Below, in pieces: positions 1 to 6,948 of a stretch of 8,152 bases of DNA. Made by a program: the position numbers and the translations under genes. The notes below the pieces were generated by a model. That model saw only the letters and a list, made by a program, of their open reading frames with translations, had not been told where the DNA came from and ran no database searches. How positions within the stretch are numbered: the first letter of the stretch is position 1; every line of letters begins with the position of its first letter. Source of the stretch: DTU080 sp050945315 (GTDB lineage Bacteria > Bacillota > Limnochordia > DTU080); contig JBMNSS010000123.1 of assembly GCA_050945315.1 (NCBI GenBank), positions 1 to 8,152 on the forward strand, read 5' to 3'.

Positions 1-357
1 GATCAATGCGTCTTTTTCCAGACCCTGCCCGTGGCCGAGGTTCGCAGTCGGTTCAAATACGGATGCGTGGTATGCAACCCGCCCTACGGCGAGCGCTTGG
101 GAGATCAAAAGCAGGCGGAATCGGCCTATCGTGACATGAGAGACTCCATCGGGAGTCTTGATACCTGGTCGATCTATGTGCTGACAAACCATCCTCATTT
201 TGAGCGTTTGTTCGGACGTCAGGCGGACCGCAAACGCAAGTTGTACAATGGCCGTATCGAGGTTACCTACTATCAGTTTTTCGGTCCTCCTCCGCCGAAT
301 CGGGGCGAAAAGGGCAGCGACGACTTGGCGAGCCGCGACAACAACCGAACAGACTGA
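1..357 (+). CDS. rlmL: RlmL/YpsC-type 23S rRNA (guanine-N2) methyltransferase, C-terminal fragment
   Basis: The open frame enters from the left edge and ends at TGA 355-357, leaving 118 C-terminal residues; the GTG at 31 is an internal Val, not the start. What is visible is the end of the class I SAM-dependent methyltransferase domain. The catalytic NPPYGERLG motif at about residues 26-34 of the fragment is the (N/D)PPY motif IV that positions the target base amine. The KRKLYNG stretch followed by YYQFFGP is typical of the tail of stand-alone THUMP-domain enzymes such as Bacillus YpsC. The short Pro/Gly-rich end shows that no RlmK domain is fused behind it, unlike in E. coli RlmKL. By family knowledge the protein methylates a 23S rRNA guanine in the cytoplasm. 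The N-terminal THUMP domain lies outside the window. The following gene starts 116 bp downstream, so an operon with it is not evident. Confidence 0.88.
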   Translation, partial: DQCVFFQTLPVAEVRSRFKYGCVVCNPPYGERLGDQKQAESAYRDMRDSIGSLDTWSIYVLTNHPHFERLFGRQADRKRKLYNGRIEVTYYQFFGPPPPNRGEKGSDDLASRDNNRTD

Positions 358-390
358 GACAATAAGGAGATAACGGCCCAGCGGTCTCCG

Positions 391-402
391 GGTTATTTAA
401 CC
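391..402. promoter_or_regulatory. short inverted repeat in the rlmL-oxidoreductase gap
   Basis: GGTTA and TAACC form 5-bp arms around TT in the 116-bp gap between the methyltransferase stop and the next gene. Just upstream, GGAGA (366-370) could pair weakly with TCTCC (385-389), which might serve as a poor terminator for rlmL. An AAGGAG at 364-369 looks like a ribosome site but no start codon follows it at a usable distance. I see no convincing -35/-10 pair in this gap. The repeat is a possible operator only; it may be chance. Confidence 0.18.
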
Positions 403-460
403 ATTCAGCAAGGTTTCGGGCCGCTGTTGCAGAATCTATTCACGCATCATGACCAATGCA

Positions 461-465
461 GGGAG
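461..465 (+). promoter_or_regulatory. ribosome binding site deciding a TTG start
   Basis: GGGAG lies 8 nt before the TTG at 474. It is inside the reading frame if the upstream ATG at 456 is used, and no Shine-Dalgarno sequence precedes that ATG. The site therefore favours initiation at TTG 474. Confidence 0.6.
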
Positions 466-473
466 TGAGCATT

Positions 474-1499
474 TTGATAAAGGTAGGCTTAATCGGTTGG
501 GGCTCTATAGGAAATGTGCATGGCCGCGCCTATAAGGAGCTGCCTGATGCCAAGGTGGTTGCCGTAGCTGACGTGGAGCCTGACCGGCGTGCCAAGGCCG
601 CTGAGTTCTTTGGCGCCACGCCCTACGCTTCAGCCGAGGATCTCATCAACAACGCCGATGTTGACATGGTGGACATATGTCTGCCCACTTTCCTACACTC
701 CAAGTACGCTGTTCAGGCACTGGACAAGGGTCTGCATGTGCTCTCGGAAAAGCCGATGGCTCTCAGCCCGGAGCAGTGTGATGAGATGATCGCCGCCGAA
801 AAGCGCAGCGGTAAGACTCTCATGGTAGCCCACTGCGTTCGTTTCTGGCCGGAGTACCACTACCTCAAGTCGATATTCGACAGCGGTGAGTTCGGCAAGC
901 TCCAGCTGTTGAGCATGACCCGCGTCGGTGCCAAGACCATGGGATCATGGAAGAACTGGATGCTGGATCCTGATCTTTCCGGTGGACAGACCGTTGACCG
1001 CCATATCCATGATACGGATTTCATCGTCTACCTGTTGGGTGTGCCGACCGCGGTCCGCACCACGGGTGCCTTCGACGAATCCGGGCTGTCACATGTCTCC
1101 ACACATTACATGTATCCGGATGGCCCCGCCGTCTTTGCCGAAGGTGGCGGTAACATACCTCTCGGCTATCCCTTTATGAGCGCCTATCGGGCTGTGTTCG
1201 ACAAAGCGACCATCGACTACAACAGCCGACGGGATCCGAAGCTGTTGGTATATCCTTGGGACGGCAAGCCCTACGAGCCTGAGTACGAAGTCTCGTTCAG
1301 CGGCGAAGCACCCACGTCAGAGACCGGTGCCAACATCTCGTCGCTGGGAGCTTATTGGGCGGAGATTCGCTATCTGCTCGACTGCATAAAAGCCGGAAAG
1401 AAGCCGGAAGTGATCACCCCGGAACAGGGCAAGCAGACACTGAAGGTCGTGCAGGCGGAAGTCGAAAGCGCCACCAAGGGAGATGCAGTGGCCCTCTAA
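474..1499 (+). CDS. Gfo/Idh/MocA-family NAD(P)-dependent oxidoreductase
   Basis: This 341-residue protein has the usual length and layout of the family. An N-terminal Rossmann fold opens with GLIGWGSIG at residues 5-13 as the dinucleotide loop. The EKP motif follows at residues 92-94, with Lys93 the expected catalytic/cofactor residue. A C-terminal alpha/beta substrate domain carries DRHIHDTD at about 175-182, the D...H active-site pair. By family knowledge such enzymes oxidise or reduce a hydroxyl of a sugar, inositol or related polyol with NAD(P) in the cytosol; the substrate cannot be read from the sequence. The start was set at TTG 474 because GGGAG precedes it by 8 nt and the resulting N-terminus, MIKVGLIGWG, places the Rossmann strand at the very start as in homologues. 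ATG 456 would add six residues without a ribosome site. The gene is convergent with the microcompartment operon, so a shared pathway is possible but not shown. Confidence 0.88.
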   Translation: MIKVGLIGWGSIGNVHGRAYKELPDAKVVAVADVEPDRRAKAAEFFGATPYASAEDLINNADVDMVDICLPTFLHSKYAVQALDKGLHVLSEKPMALSPEQCDEMIAAEKRSGKTLMVAHCVRFWPEYHYLKSIFDSGEFGKLQLLSMTRVGAKTMGSWKNWMLDPDLSGGQTVDRHIHDTDFIVYLLGVPTAVRTTGAFDESGLSHVSTHYMYPDGPAVFAEGGGNIPLGYPFMSAYRAVFDKATIDYNSRRDPKLLVYPWDGKPYEPEYEVSFSGEAPTSETGANISSLGAYWAEIRYLLDCIKAGKKPEVITPEQGKQTLKVVQAEVESATKGDAVAL

Positions 1500-1500
1500 G

Positions 1501-1539
1501 AAAAACACGGGCTGCCCGGGAGTGACATCAGGGCAGCCC
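1501..1539 (-). terminator. convergent intrinsic terminator of the microcompartment operon
   Basis: GGGCTGCCC (1509-1517) pairs perfectly with GGGCAGCCC (1531-1539) across a 13-nt loop. On the minus strand the stem is followed by GTGTTTTTCTT, a good U-tract, which makes this an intrinsic terminator for the long minus-strand operon, 37 nt after its last stop codon. On the plus strand the hairpin begins 9 nt after the oxidoreductase stop, but the tail (TACTTCTGTCT) is only moderately T-rich. Termination of the plus-strand gene here is therefore plausible but weaker. Confidence 0.8.
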
Positions 1540-1576
1540 TACTTCTGTCTATGCCGGATGAGATCATCCGACCGAT

Positions 1577-1987
1577 TCATCCTCTTTTTATGCACCGCGA
1601 TGGCTTATACGACACCTCTAACCAGGCTTCTTCGAAAAGAACCGAGGCGGCTACCTCCCGCCAAGCGACGAGGATCTGGGTTGCTTCGGTCTCTTCCACC
1701 GCTTGTTCCTGCGCAGGCTCTTGAGGCTGCACCATCCTTTCAGTGTTAGTCTCAAACGGCAGATGCCGCTGCCAAAACATCCTGCGAGCTGAGCCGCGTC
1801 TTTCTTCCAGTTCCAAGCGGTAGTACTCGGAAACCAATGCGTCGATGCTTCTTACGGTGTTCGACACGCGGGTGCACGAGGCTCCCTGGCAAGCAGATGC
1901 ACCGTTCAACGGACACGTACCACATATGCCATTCGCTCGTTGCTGCAAGGCGGCAATCGCTCTTGCCAGTCTGGTTTTTTGTCTCAT
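1577..1987 (-). CDS. small Cys-rich protein of unknown function, last gene of the operon
   Basis: I do not recognise this 136-residue protein. Its N-terminal 20 residues are basic and probably helical. They are followed by a C-x2-C-x7-C-x4-C cluster (Cys22, 25, 33, 38) that could bind Zn or an Fe-S cluster. Next comes a charged helix rich in Glu and Arg (about 43-70), a Gln/Glu/Pro-rich stretch (about 87-103) and a more hydrophobic C-terminal segment with a lone Cys132. No signal peptide or clear membrane span is visible. It sits 72 bp after the GlcD-like gene and 37 nt before the hairpin whose U-tract suits this strand, which supports it as the real last gene of the operon. The ATG at 1987 has no good ribosome site: GGGAG (2017-2021) is 29 nt away. 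The frame stays open further upstream but holds no standard start codon there, so the start is uncertain. Confidence 0.5.
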   Translation of the reverse strand: MRQKTRLARAIAALQQRANGICGTCPLNGASACQGASCTRVSNTVRSIDALVSEYYRLELEERRGSARRMFWQRHLPFETNTERMVQPQEPAQEQAVEETEATQILVAWREVAASVLFEEAWLEVSYKPSRCIKRG

Positions 1988-2059
1988 ACGGACGAGATTC
2001 TTCGCCGTGGTCCGCTCTCCCTCTCTCGAAGTTCGCCGAATTTTGTCGATCGTTTATCT

Positions 2060-3466
2060 CTAGACGACTTTACCGGGATTGAGAACACCTTTCGGGTCGA
2101 AGGATTTTTTGATCTGCCGCATCAACTCAAGATTGGTGTCCCCCACCCAGCGATGCAGATAGGGTCGCTTGGCTACGCCGATGCCGTGTTCACCGGATAC
2201 CTGGCCGCCCAGCTCATGACACTTGCGGTAGATCTCATCCATCACTTGCGGATAGACCCGCTCCCACGTCTCATCGTCCATATCTTCCCTGAGGATGTGG
2301 ATGTGGCAATTGCCGTCACCCGCGTGGCCGTAGGTGAGCACCTTAGCCCCGAAACGCTCCGCCAAGGAGTCACAGAAGGTGACGAATTCGGGGATGAGAT
2401 GAGGAGGCACCACGGCATCAGCCATCTCCAGCTCGCTGACAGCCTTCAAAGCCTCCAGAAACGCTCCCCTGGGATCCCAGACGGCCGAGTGACGATCGCT
2501 CGTGTCAGCAATCAACGCATCCAGCGCTCCCGCCGCCAAACAAGTCTCTGCCGCCGCTTGATAGGCAGCCTCCAACTCAGCCTCGGAGTTGCCGTCGAAA
2601 AGCAAGAGCAGATAGGCCGGGGCATCGCTATGGGGAAATGACTTGCCCATGCTCTGTTCGTAGGCATAGATGGCATCTTGTTGCATGAACTCGATAGCCG
2701 TGGGATTGGTCCGGCTCATCAGCACTTTGGGTACCGTGCGGATGGCCTCCTCCAAAGAGGCGAACGGCACGAGAAGCGAAACCCTCTTTTTGGGCAAGGG
2801 GATCAGTCGCAAGTGGATCTTGGTAATGATCCCCAGTGTACCTTCAGAGCCGATCATGAGATGCATCAGGCCGTAGCCCGACGAGTTCTTGGAGAGCTTA
2901 CCTCCAAACTCCGTCACCTCACCGTTAGGCAACACGACTTCCATGCCGCGCACGTAATCCCTGGTCACTCCATACTTCACGGCTCGCATACCGCCGGCGT
3001 TGGTGCTGACATTGCCGCCCAACGTGGCGCTCTTTTCGCCCGGATCAGGCGGATAGAAAAGGCCGAGTTTCTCTACGTGCTTTTGGAAATCCAGCAAGAC
3101 CACACCCGGCTCAACCGTAGCCATCAGGCATTCCTGGTCGATCTCCAGAATGCGGTTCAACCGCGTCGTGGTCAACATGATGCCTCCGTGGGTGGCCACG
3201 GCGCCGCCGCAAAGGCCGGTACCCGTACCGCGCGGTGTGACGGGCAGATCATTCTCGTAGGCATAGCGCATGACTTCCGAGATCTCACGCGTGCATCCGG
3301 GTTCGACCAAGACATCAGGCGAAACCCGCTCGCGGGCCAACTCATCACGGGCGTAATCATCTGAAATCTCATCGCCCACTCGCACGTGTTCCGGTCCTAC
3401 GATCTTGCGCAGCGCCTGGATATCCGCCTCGGATACTCTACGAAGCTGAGCAATTGCCATGGGCAC
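2060..3466 (-). CDS. lctD: GlcD/LctD-family FAD-linked 2-hydroxyacid (probably lactate) dehydrogenase
   Basis: The 468-residue protein has the full two-domain layout of the family. An FAD_binding_4 (VAO/PCMH-type) domain spans about residues 47-220, with the pyrophosphate loop TPRGTGTGLCGG at 77-88, TLGGNVSTNAGGMRAVKYG at 148-166 and GSEGTLGIIT at 206-215. A FAD-oxidase C domain follows, with YGHAGDGNCHIH at 379-390 and SGEHGIG at 424-430, whose His/Glu residues form the metal and substrate site in relatives. It ends with the typical DPKGVLNPGK. The family oxidises D-2-hydroxyacids such as lactate or glycolate to 2-oxoacids. Because it follows EtfB and ferredoxin-fused EtfA, the best match is LctD of the bifurcating lactate dehydrogenase, with EtfAB as electron partner. 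The GTG start at 3466 overlaps the EtfA gene by 29 bp; an ATG at 3460 is the alternative. The substrate is inferred, so glycolate or another 2-hydroxyacid remains possible. Confidence 0.9.
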   Translation of the reverse strand: MPMAIAQLRRVSEADIQALRKIVGPEHVRVGDEISDDYARDELARERVSPDVLVEPGCTREISEVMRYAYENDLPVTPRGTGTGLCGGAVATHGGIMLTTTRLNRILEIDQECLMATVEPGVVLLDFQKHVEKLGLFYPPDPGEKSATLGGNVSTNAGGMRAVKYGVTRDYVRGMEVVLPNGEVTEFGGKLSKNSSGYGLMHLMIGSEGTLGIITKIHLRLIPLPKKRVSLLVPFASLEEAIRTVPKVLMSRTNPTAIEFMQQDAIYAYEQSMGKSFPHSDAPAYLLLLFDGNSEAELEAAYQAAAETCLAAGALDALIADTSDRHSAVWDPRGAFLEALKAVSELEMADAVVPPHLIPEFVTFCDSLAERFGAKVLTYGHAGDGNCHIHILREDMDDETWERVYPQVMDEIYRKCHELGGQVSGEHGIGVAKRPYLHRWVGDTNLELMRQIKKSFDPKGVLNPGKVV

Positions 3467-4646
3467 CCCTACCTCCTATGAGCTCAATAAGATGCGGCAG
3501 CACCTCACTCGCATCGCCGACGATCGCTACGTCAGCCACTTCAAAGATGGGGGCTTGCCTGTCCTTGTTGATGGCTATGATATAATCAGAGCCCTGCATA
3601 CCGGCCACATGCTGTACAGCCCCGGAAATACCGCAGGCCACATACAGTTTCGGCCGCACCGTTCTTCCCGACAGCCCCACCTGCTGCGTGTGAGACAGAA
3701 GCCCTTGCTCAACCACCGGCCGGCTGGCGCCAACCACTCCTCCGAGGCTCTCGGCCAATTCGGTGGCCAAAGCCAGACAACGCTCGTTACATGCCCCTCT
3801 GCCGACTGCCACGACTATATCCGCTTCGGTAATGGAAGCTTCAGTGGCACTCTCCACAATATCTAAGATCTCGATTCCGGAGGTCAACTCCGAAGCCGGC
3901 GTGCGCTTGATCACCTGACCGTGCGGGTTGTCGACCCGTTTGGCCCTCTCCATGACCTTGTAACGCACGGTGGCCATCTGCGGCCGATGATTGGGCGTCA
4001 CGATCCGCGCCATCACGTTGCCCCCGAAAGCCGGTCGGGTCTGTACGAGTTCGCCGTTCTCCCGCACATCCAGACTCGTACAGTCCGCCGTGAGTCCGGT
4101 GCGCAGACGAGTGGCCACCCGTGGGGCCAGCGACCTACCGACGTGCGTGGCCCCGATCAACATGATGCTCGGGCGTATGTCTTGGACCAACTCACAGACC
4201 ACGGTCGTGTACGGCTCAGCCCGATAGCAGTGCAAGGCCGGATCGTCATACAAATATACCGTATCCACGCCGTAATTGAGTAGGTCCGCCGCCTGCTCGG
4301 AAATCCCGTCACCGGCCATGATGCAGTGGAGCTTTTGACCCAATGACCGTGCCAGCTCCAGGCCCTTACCGATCATCTCATAGCTGACCGGATGAATCTC
4401 CCCCGCGCTCTGTTCCACGAAAACCAAGACATCTGCATAGTCGTCCAAAACCACTGCTCCCGCCGGACGGCTTTCTTGCATGCTCAGGGCGCCCTGCGGA
4501 CAAGCCTCTATACAAGCTCCGCACAGCCGACACTCATCAGTGATGACCAGCTGTGATTCTTCAATCTCAATGGCCCCGAATGGACACGCGTCTATACAGG
4601 ATCCGCACAGCGTACACAGTTCCCTGTCGACTTGCACCCCACTCAT
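3438..4646 (-). CDS. etfA: electron transfer flavoprotein alpha subunit with N-terminal 2x[4Fe-4S] ferredoxin domain (LctC type)
   Basis: The 402-residue protein joins a bacterial ferredoxin domain to EtfA. The ferredoxin part has two complete cluster motifs: Cys11-x2-Cys14-x2-Cys17-x3-Cys21-Pro and Cys39-x2-Cys42-x2-Cys45-x3-Cys49-Pro. The EtfA N-domain follows from about residue 67, with ATHVGRSLAPRVATRL at about 166-181. The FAD-binding C-domain spans about 275-390 and carries the family signature PKLYVACGISGAVQH (332-346), then IAINKD and APIFEVADVAIVGD. This fusion is the layout of LctC, the EtfA of Acetobacterium woodii lactate dehydrogenase, where the extra domain connects the flavins to ferredoxin. 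It is absent from ordinary respiratory ETF. The ATG overlaps the EtfB stop as ATGA (4 bp), which implies coupled translation and equal dosage. The role in electron bifurcation or confurcation is inferred from architecture and neighbours. Confidence 0.92.
   Translation of the reverse strand: MSGVQVDRELCTLCGSCIDACPFGAIEIEESQLVITDECRLCGACIEACPQGALSMQESRPAGAVVLDDYADVLVFVEQSAGEIHPVSYEMIGKGLELARSLGQKLHCIMAGDGISEQAADLLNYGVDTVYLYDDPALHCYRAEPYTTVVCELVQDIRPSIMLIGATHVGRSLAPRVATRLRTGLTADCTSLDVRENGELVQTRPAFGGNVMARIVTPNHRPQMATVRYKVMERAKRVDNPHGQVIKRTPASELTSGIEILDIVESATEASITEADIVVAVGRGACNERCLALATELAESLGGVVGASRPVVEQGLLSHTQQVGLSGRTVRPKLYVACGISGAVQHVAGMQGSDYIIAINKDRQAPIFEVADVAIVGDASEVLPHLIELIGGRGAHGNCSAS
3471..3476 (-). 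promoter_or_regulatory. ribosome binding site of the GlcD-like gene, inside etfA
   Basis: On the minus strand GGAGGT precedes GTG 3466 by 4 nt and ATG 3460 by 10 nt. Both starts are in frame and differ by two residues. The GTG start was kept because it is the first usable codon behind this strong site, but the spacing does not rule out the ATG. The site lies within the 3' end of the EtfA gene, so translation of the two is probably coupled. Confidence 0.65.
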
Positions 4647-5440
4647 AGCACCTTCAGCTCCTCCAGCTTCTCAAACACCCGCTCAGCCAACTCCTTAGCA
4701 GGCGCTTCCCATACCTCCCGCTGTTGTTGAAAACTGGGCGGAAATACCTTTTCGACGCGTGTGGGCGATCCGTCAAGGCCAAAAAACTCCTCGCCGTCCG
4801 CCGGCTTGATGTCCTCGTATGACCAGACCTCAAGCGGCTTTTCCCGCGTCGCTACGAGTAAACGGTAAGAAAGGAGGCGAAGACGCCCCACTTCCCTGGT
4901 GCAGGTCAACAAACAGGGAAGACTGACCCGCTGCCTCTCCGTGCAGTCCGACATCTCGGCTTCCACCGTCACTGAATGTCCCGGGTTGGCTTCCATGCAT
5001 CTGCGCACATACGACACATGCGGTATTCCCAGCAATTCAGCCAGGGCGGGTCCTACTTGCGCAGTGTCACCGTCACTGGTTTGCATCCCCGTAAGCACAA
5101 GATCCGGCATGCCCAACTTCTTGACGGCCTGCGCCAGTGTGAAGGATGTCGCCAGCGTATCGGCTCCGGCAAACTTGCGGTCTGAAAGCAGAATACCGCG
5201 ATCAGCTCCCAGCGCATACGCTTCCTTAATGACAACCTCGGCCTGCGGCGGCCCCATGGACAGCACCGTAATCGTTCCGCCATGCTTCTTCTTCAAAGCG
5301 ACGGCCAGCTCCAGCGCATGGAGATCATAGGCGTTGATACGCGACTCGACTCCTTCGCGCTTGAGCGTGCCCCGCTCACTGTCGATCTCCACCTCGGTCG
5401 TTCCCGGAACCTGCTTCAGGCAGACAACCATGTTCAGCAT
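4643..5440 (-). CDS. etfB: electron transfer flavoprotein beta subunit (LctB type)
   Basis: The 265-residue protein matches EtfB over its full length. It opens with MVVCLKQVPGT (residues 4-14), then REGVESRINAYDLHALELA (28-46). ALGADRGILLSD (76-87) and the nucleotide-binding signature GMQTSDGDTAQVGPALAELLG (from 118) follow. The protein closes with a charged C-terminal helix that embraces EtfA in this family. In bifurcating ETFs this subunit binds a second FAD and NAD(H) instead of AMP; the sequence alone does not settle which is bound, but the partnership with a ferredoxin-fused EtfA and an LctD-like dehydrogenase favours the bifurcating class. ATG 5440 is used. It has a G-rich stretch 8 nt upstream and AGGA almost touching it; ATG 5431 is a second candidate, three codons in. 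The gene starts 19 nt after the aldehyde dehydrogenase stop. Confidence 0.91.
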   Translation of the reverse strand: MLNMVVCLKQVPGTTEVEIDSERGTLKREGVESRINAYDLHALELAVALKKKHGGTITVLSMGPPQAEVVIKEAYALGADRGILLSDRKFAGADTLATSFTLAQAVKKLGMPDLVLTGMQTSDGDTAQVGPALAELLGIPHVSYVRRCMEANPGHSVTVEAEMSDCTERQRVSLPCLLTCTREVGRLRLLSYRLLVATREKPLEVWSYEDIKPADGEEFFGLDGSPTRVEKVFPPSFQQQREVWEAPAKELAERVFEKLEELKVL

Positions 5441-5459
5441 TTCCTAGCCCCCAACATAC

Positions 5460-6911
5460 TCAATCCCCAGCGATCACTGTCAGTGCACCCTGTCCCAGGA
5501 TCACCCTATTCTCTCTTGTAAAATGCCTGGCGGTGACGATACCTTCACCCGTCGGCCCGGCAACCGTCAGCGTAATCGGCCCGGCACCGTCCACACCCAA
5601 CCCGGCGTAACTCGGTGCATTGCAGACCAGCAGCGTAGGCCGAATGGCGCGTCCGTAGGCCGTGATCCGCTCCAAGCTCTGCGAATGGATGATGGCCGTA
5701 TGCCGATTGCCATGCTCCACTTCGACAGCCAACGCCAATCCTTGTGCGAAGCCGCCGACGCGCACCACCGGCAGAATAGGCATCAACTGCTCGAGCTGCA
5801 CGAGAGGATGAGACGCCTCCACCTCGATGACTATCGCCTGCACATCCGAATCGGCCTGAACACCCAGGTCATTCAGGATCACCGCAGCGTCCTTGCCGAT
5901 GTAGGCCGGATTCATGTGGCCGTCTTTGACGACCAAATCGGTCAGGCGGTTAATATCCGCACCGCGCAACTCCGCCACGGGCAGCTGGAGCATCTGACGC
6001 ATGAAAGGAGTAGCCACGGTCTCTTGCACGATGATCACTTTTTCAGCAATACACAGCAGGTTGTTGTCTAATGCCGCACCCGCCAAGATTGCCTCTGCGG
6101 CCAGAGCCAGATCAGCCGTGTCATCCACGAGTACCGGGGGATTGCCCGGACCTCCGGCGATGGCCCTCTTCCCGCACGTCAACGCCGCTTTCACCAAACC
6201 TGCTCCACCGGTGGCCACCACAAGACGCACCAGAGGATGATGCATGGCTTCGTTAACCGCATCCAGTTTGGCCTCCGTCACCGCCACCAGGCAGTTTTCC
6301 GGACCGCCCGCTTTCACGATGGCGTCGTTCAGCACGCGCATCGTCTCCAGGGAGGTCGCCTGGCTGCGGGGGTGCGGCGCGAAAAAGCAGGCGTTACCCG
6401 CCGCCACCATACCGATACCGTGATTGATGATGGTGGCACTCGGATTGGTGGTCGGCGTGATGGATGCCGCGATCCCCATCGGGCTGTGCTCGATGAGAAT
6501 CGTACCCTTGTTAGCCGTAATGACCTGACTGGCCAGGTCCTCGGTGCCCGGCGTCAGACGGGCCGTATCGATGTTTTTGCCGACCTTATGCTCATAGCGT
6601 CCCAAACCGGTCTCTTCATGGGCCTGCTTGGCCAGCCTGTCAGCGGCTTCCAAAGCCGCTTTCCGCATGGCCTGGACCAACTCTTCTCGTTTTTCCAACC
6701 CCAACGTCACGAGTTCTTTTTGCGCCCTGTCCGCAGCTGCAATGGCCTCATCCACCGAGGCAAAGACCCCTCCGCCGACCTCGGGGCCTGATCTGTCGGC
6801 CGGCGCTGCAGCGGGAGCCGTTGGGGCAGGCGAAGGTCTCGCCACTTGATTCTGGGTCCTAAGCTGTTGCAGCACCTCTTGCACAATTGCAGCCAACCGC
6901 TGCTCATCCAT
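5460..6911 (-). CDS. pduP: PduP-type CoA-acylating aldehyde dehydrogenase with encapsulation peptide
   Basis: The 483-residue enzyme would convert an aldehyde, CoA and NAD+ to acyl-CoA and NADH inside a microcompartment. Residues 1-18 form an amphipathic helix (AAIVQEVLQQL) of the kind that targets PduP-like enzymes to BMC shells. An Ala/Pro-rich linker (about 24-40) joins it to the aldehyde dehydrogenase fold. Visible catalytic elements are SITPTTNPSAT (150-160), VVATGGAGLVKAA (231-243), GGPGNPPVLVDD (253-264) and Cys287 in LDNNLLCIAEK, the nucleophile. The frame stays open upstream into the shell gene, but ATG 6911 is the right start: AGAGGTG (6921-6927) lies 9 nt before it and it begins exactly with the targeting helix. 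The close relative EutE (acetaldehyde) has the same fold. PduP was preferred because PduS and PduT homologues precede it, but the aldehyde (propionaldehyde, acetaldehyde, lactaldehyde) cannot be fixed. Confidence 0.92.
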   Translation of the reverse strand: MDEQRLAAIVQEVLQQLRTQNQVARPSPAPTAPAAAPADRSGPEVGGGVFASVDEAIAAADRAQKELVTLGLEKREELVQAMRKAALEAADRLAKQAHEETGLGRYEHKVGKNIDTARLTPGTEDLASQVITANKGTILIEHSPMGIAASITPTTNPSATIINHGIGMVAAGNACFFAPHPRSQATSLETMRVLNDAIVKAGGPENCLVAVTEAKLDAVNEAMHHPLVRLVVATGGAGLVKAALTCGKRAIAGGPGNPPVLVDDTADLALAAEAILAGAALDNNLLCIAEKVIIVQETVATPFMRQMLQLPVAELRGADINRLTDLVVKDGHMNPAYIGKDAAVILNDLGVQADSDVQAIVIEVEASHPLVQLEQLMPILPVVRVGGFAQGLALAVEVEHGNRHTAIIHSQSLERITAYGRAIRPTLLVCNAPSYAGLGVDGAGPITLTVAGPTGEGIVTARHFTRENRVILGQGALTVIAGD

Positions 6912-6920
6912 TACAGGTAG

Positions 6921-6927
6921 CACCTCT
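6921..6927 (-). promoter_or_regulatory. ribosome binding site of the pduP-like gene
   Basis: AGAGGTG on the minus strand, 9 nt before ATG 6911, in the 37-bp gap after the shell gene. It decides the start against the much longer open frame, which would run upstream into the shell gene. Confidence 0.7.
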
Positions 6928-6948
6928 TTACTGAACGTGGCGCACTGA

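Noticed and set aside
1483..1749. Plus-strand 88-codon open frame after the oxidoreductase
   Set aside because: It starts inside the oxidoreductase, runs through the terminator hairpin and has no ribosome site or recognisable sequence; the minus-strand Cys-rich gene is the better reading.
1940..3364. Long plus-strand open frames (about 230 codons each) opposite the GlcD-like gene
   Set aside because: They are antisense to a gene with unmistakable FAD-oxidase motifs and show no recognisable domain; long opposite frames are expected in GC-rich coding DNA.
3555..3586. TATAAT at 3581-3586 on the plus strand as a possible promoter
   Set aside because: It lies inside the conserved EtfA C-terminal coding sequence, antisense to it, with no -35 element at 16-18 nt; best explained by codons for the DYII stretch.
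5523..6791. Two plus-strand open frames of about 180 codons opposite pduP
   Set aside because: Antisense to a clear aldehyde dehydrogenase, rich in Arg/His as shadows usually are, with no ribosome sites or motifs.
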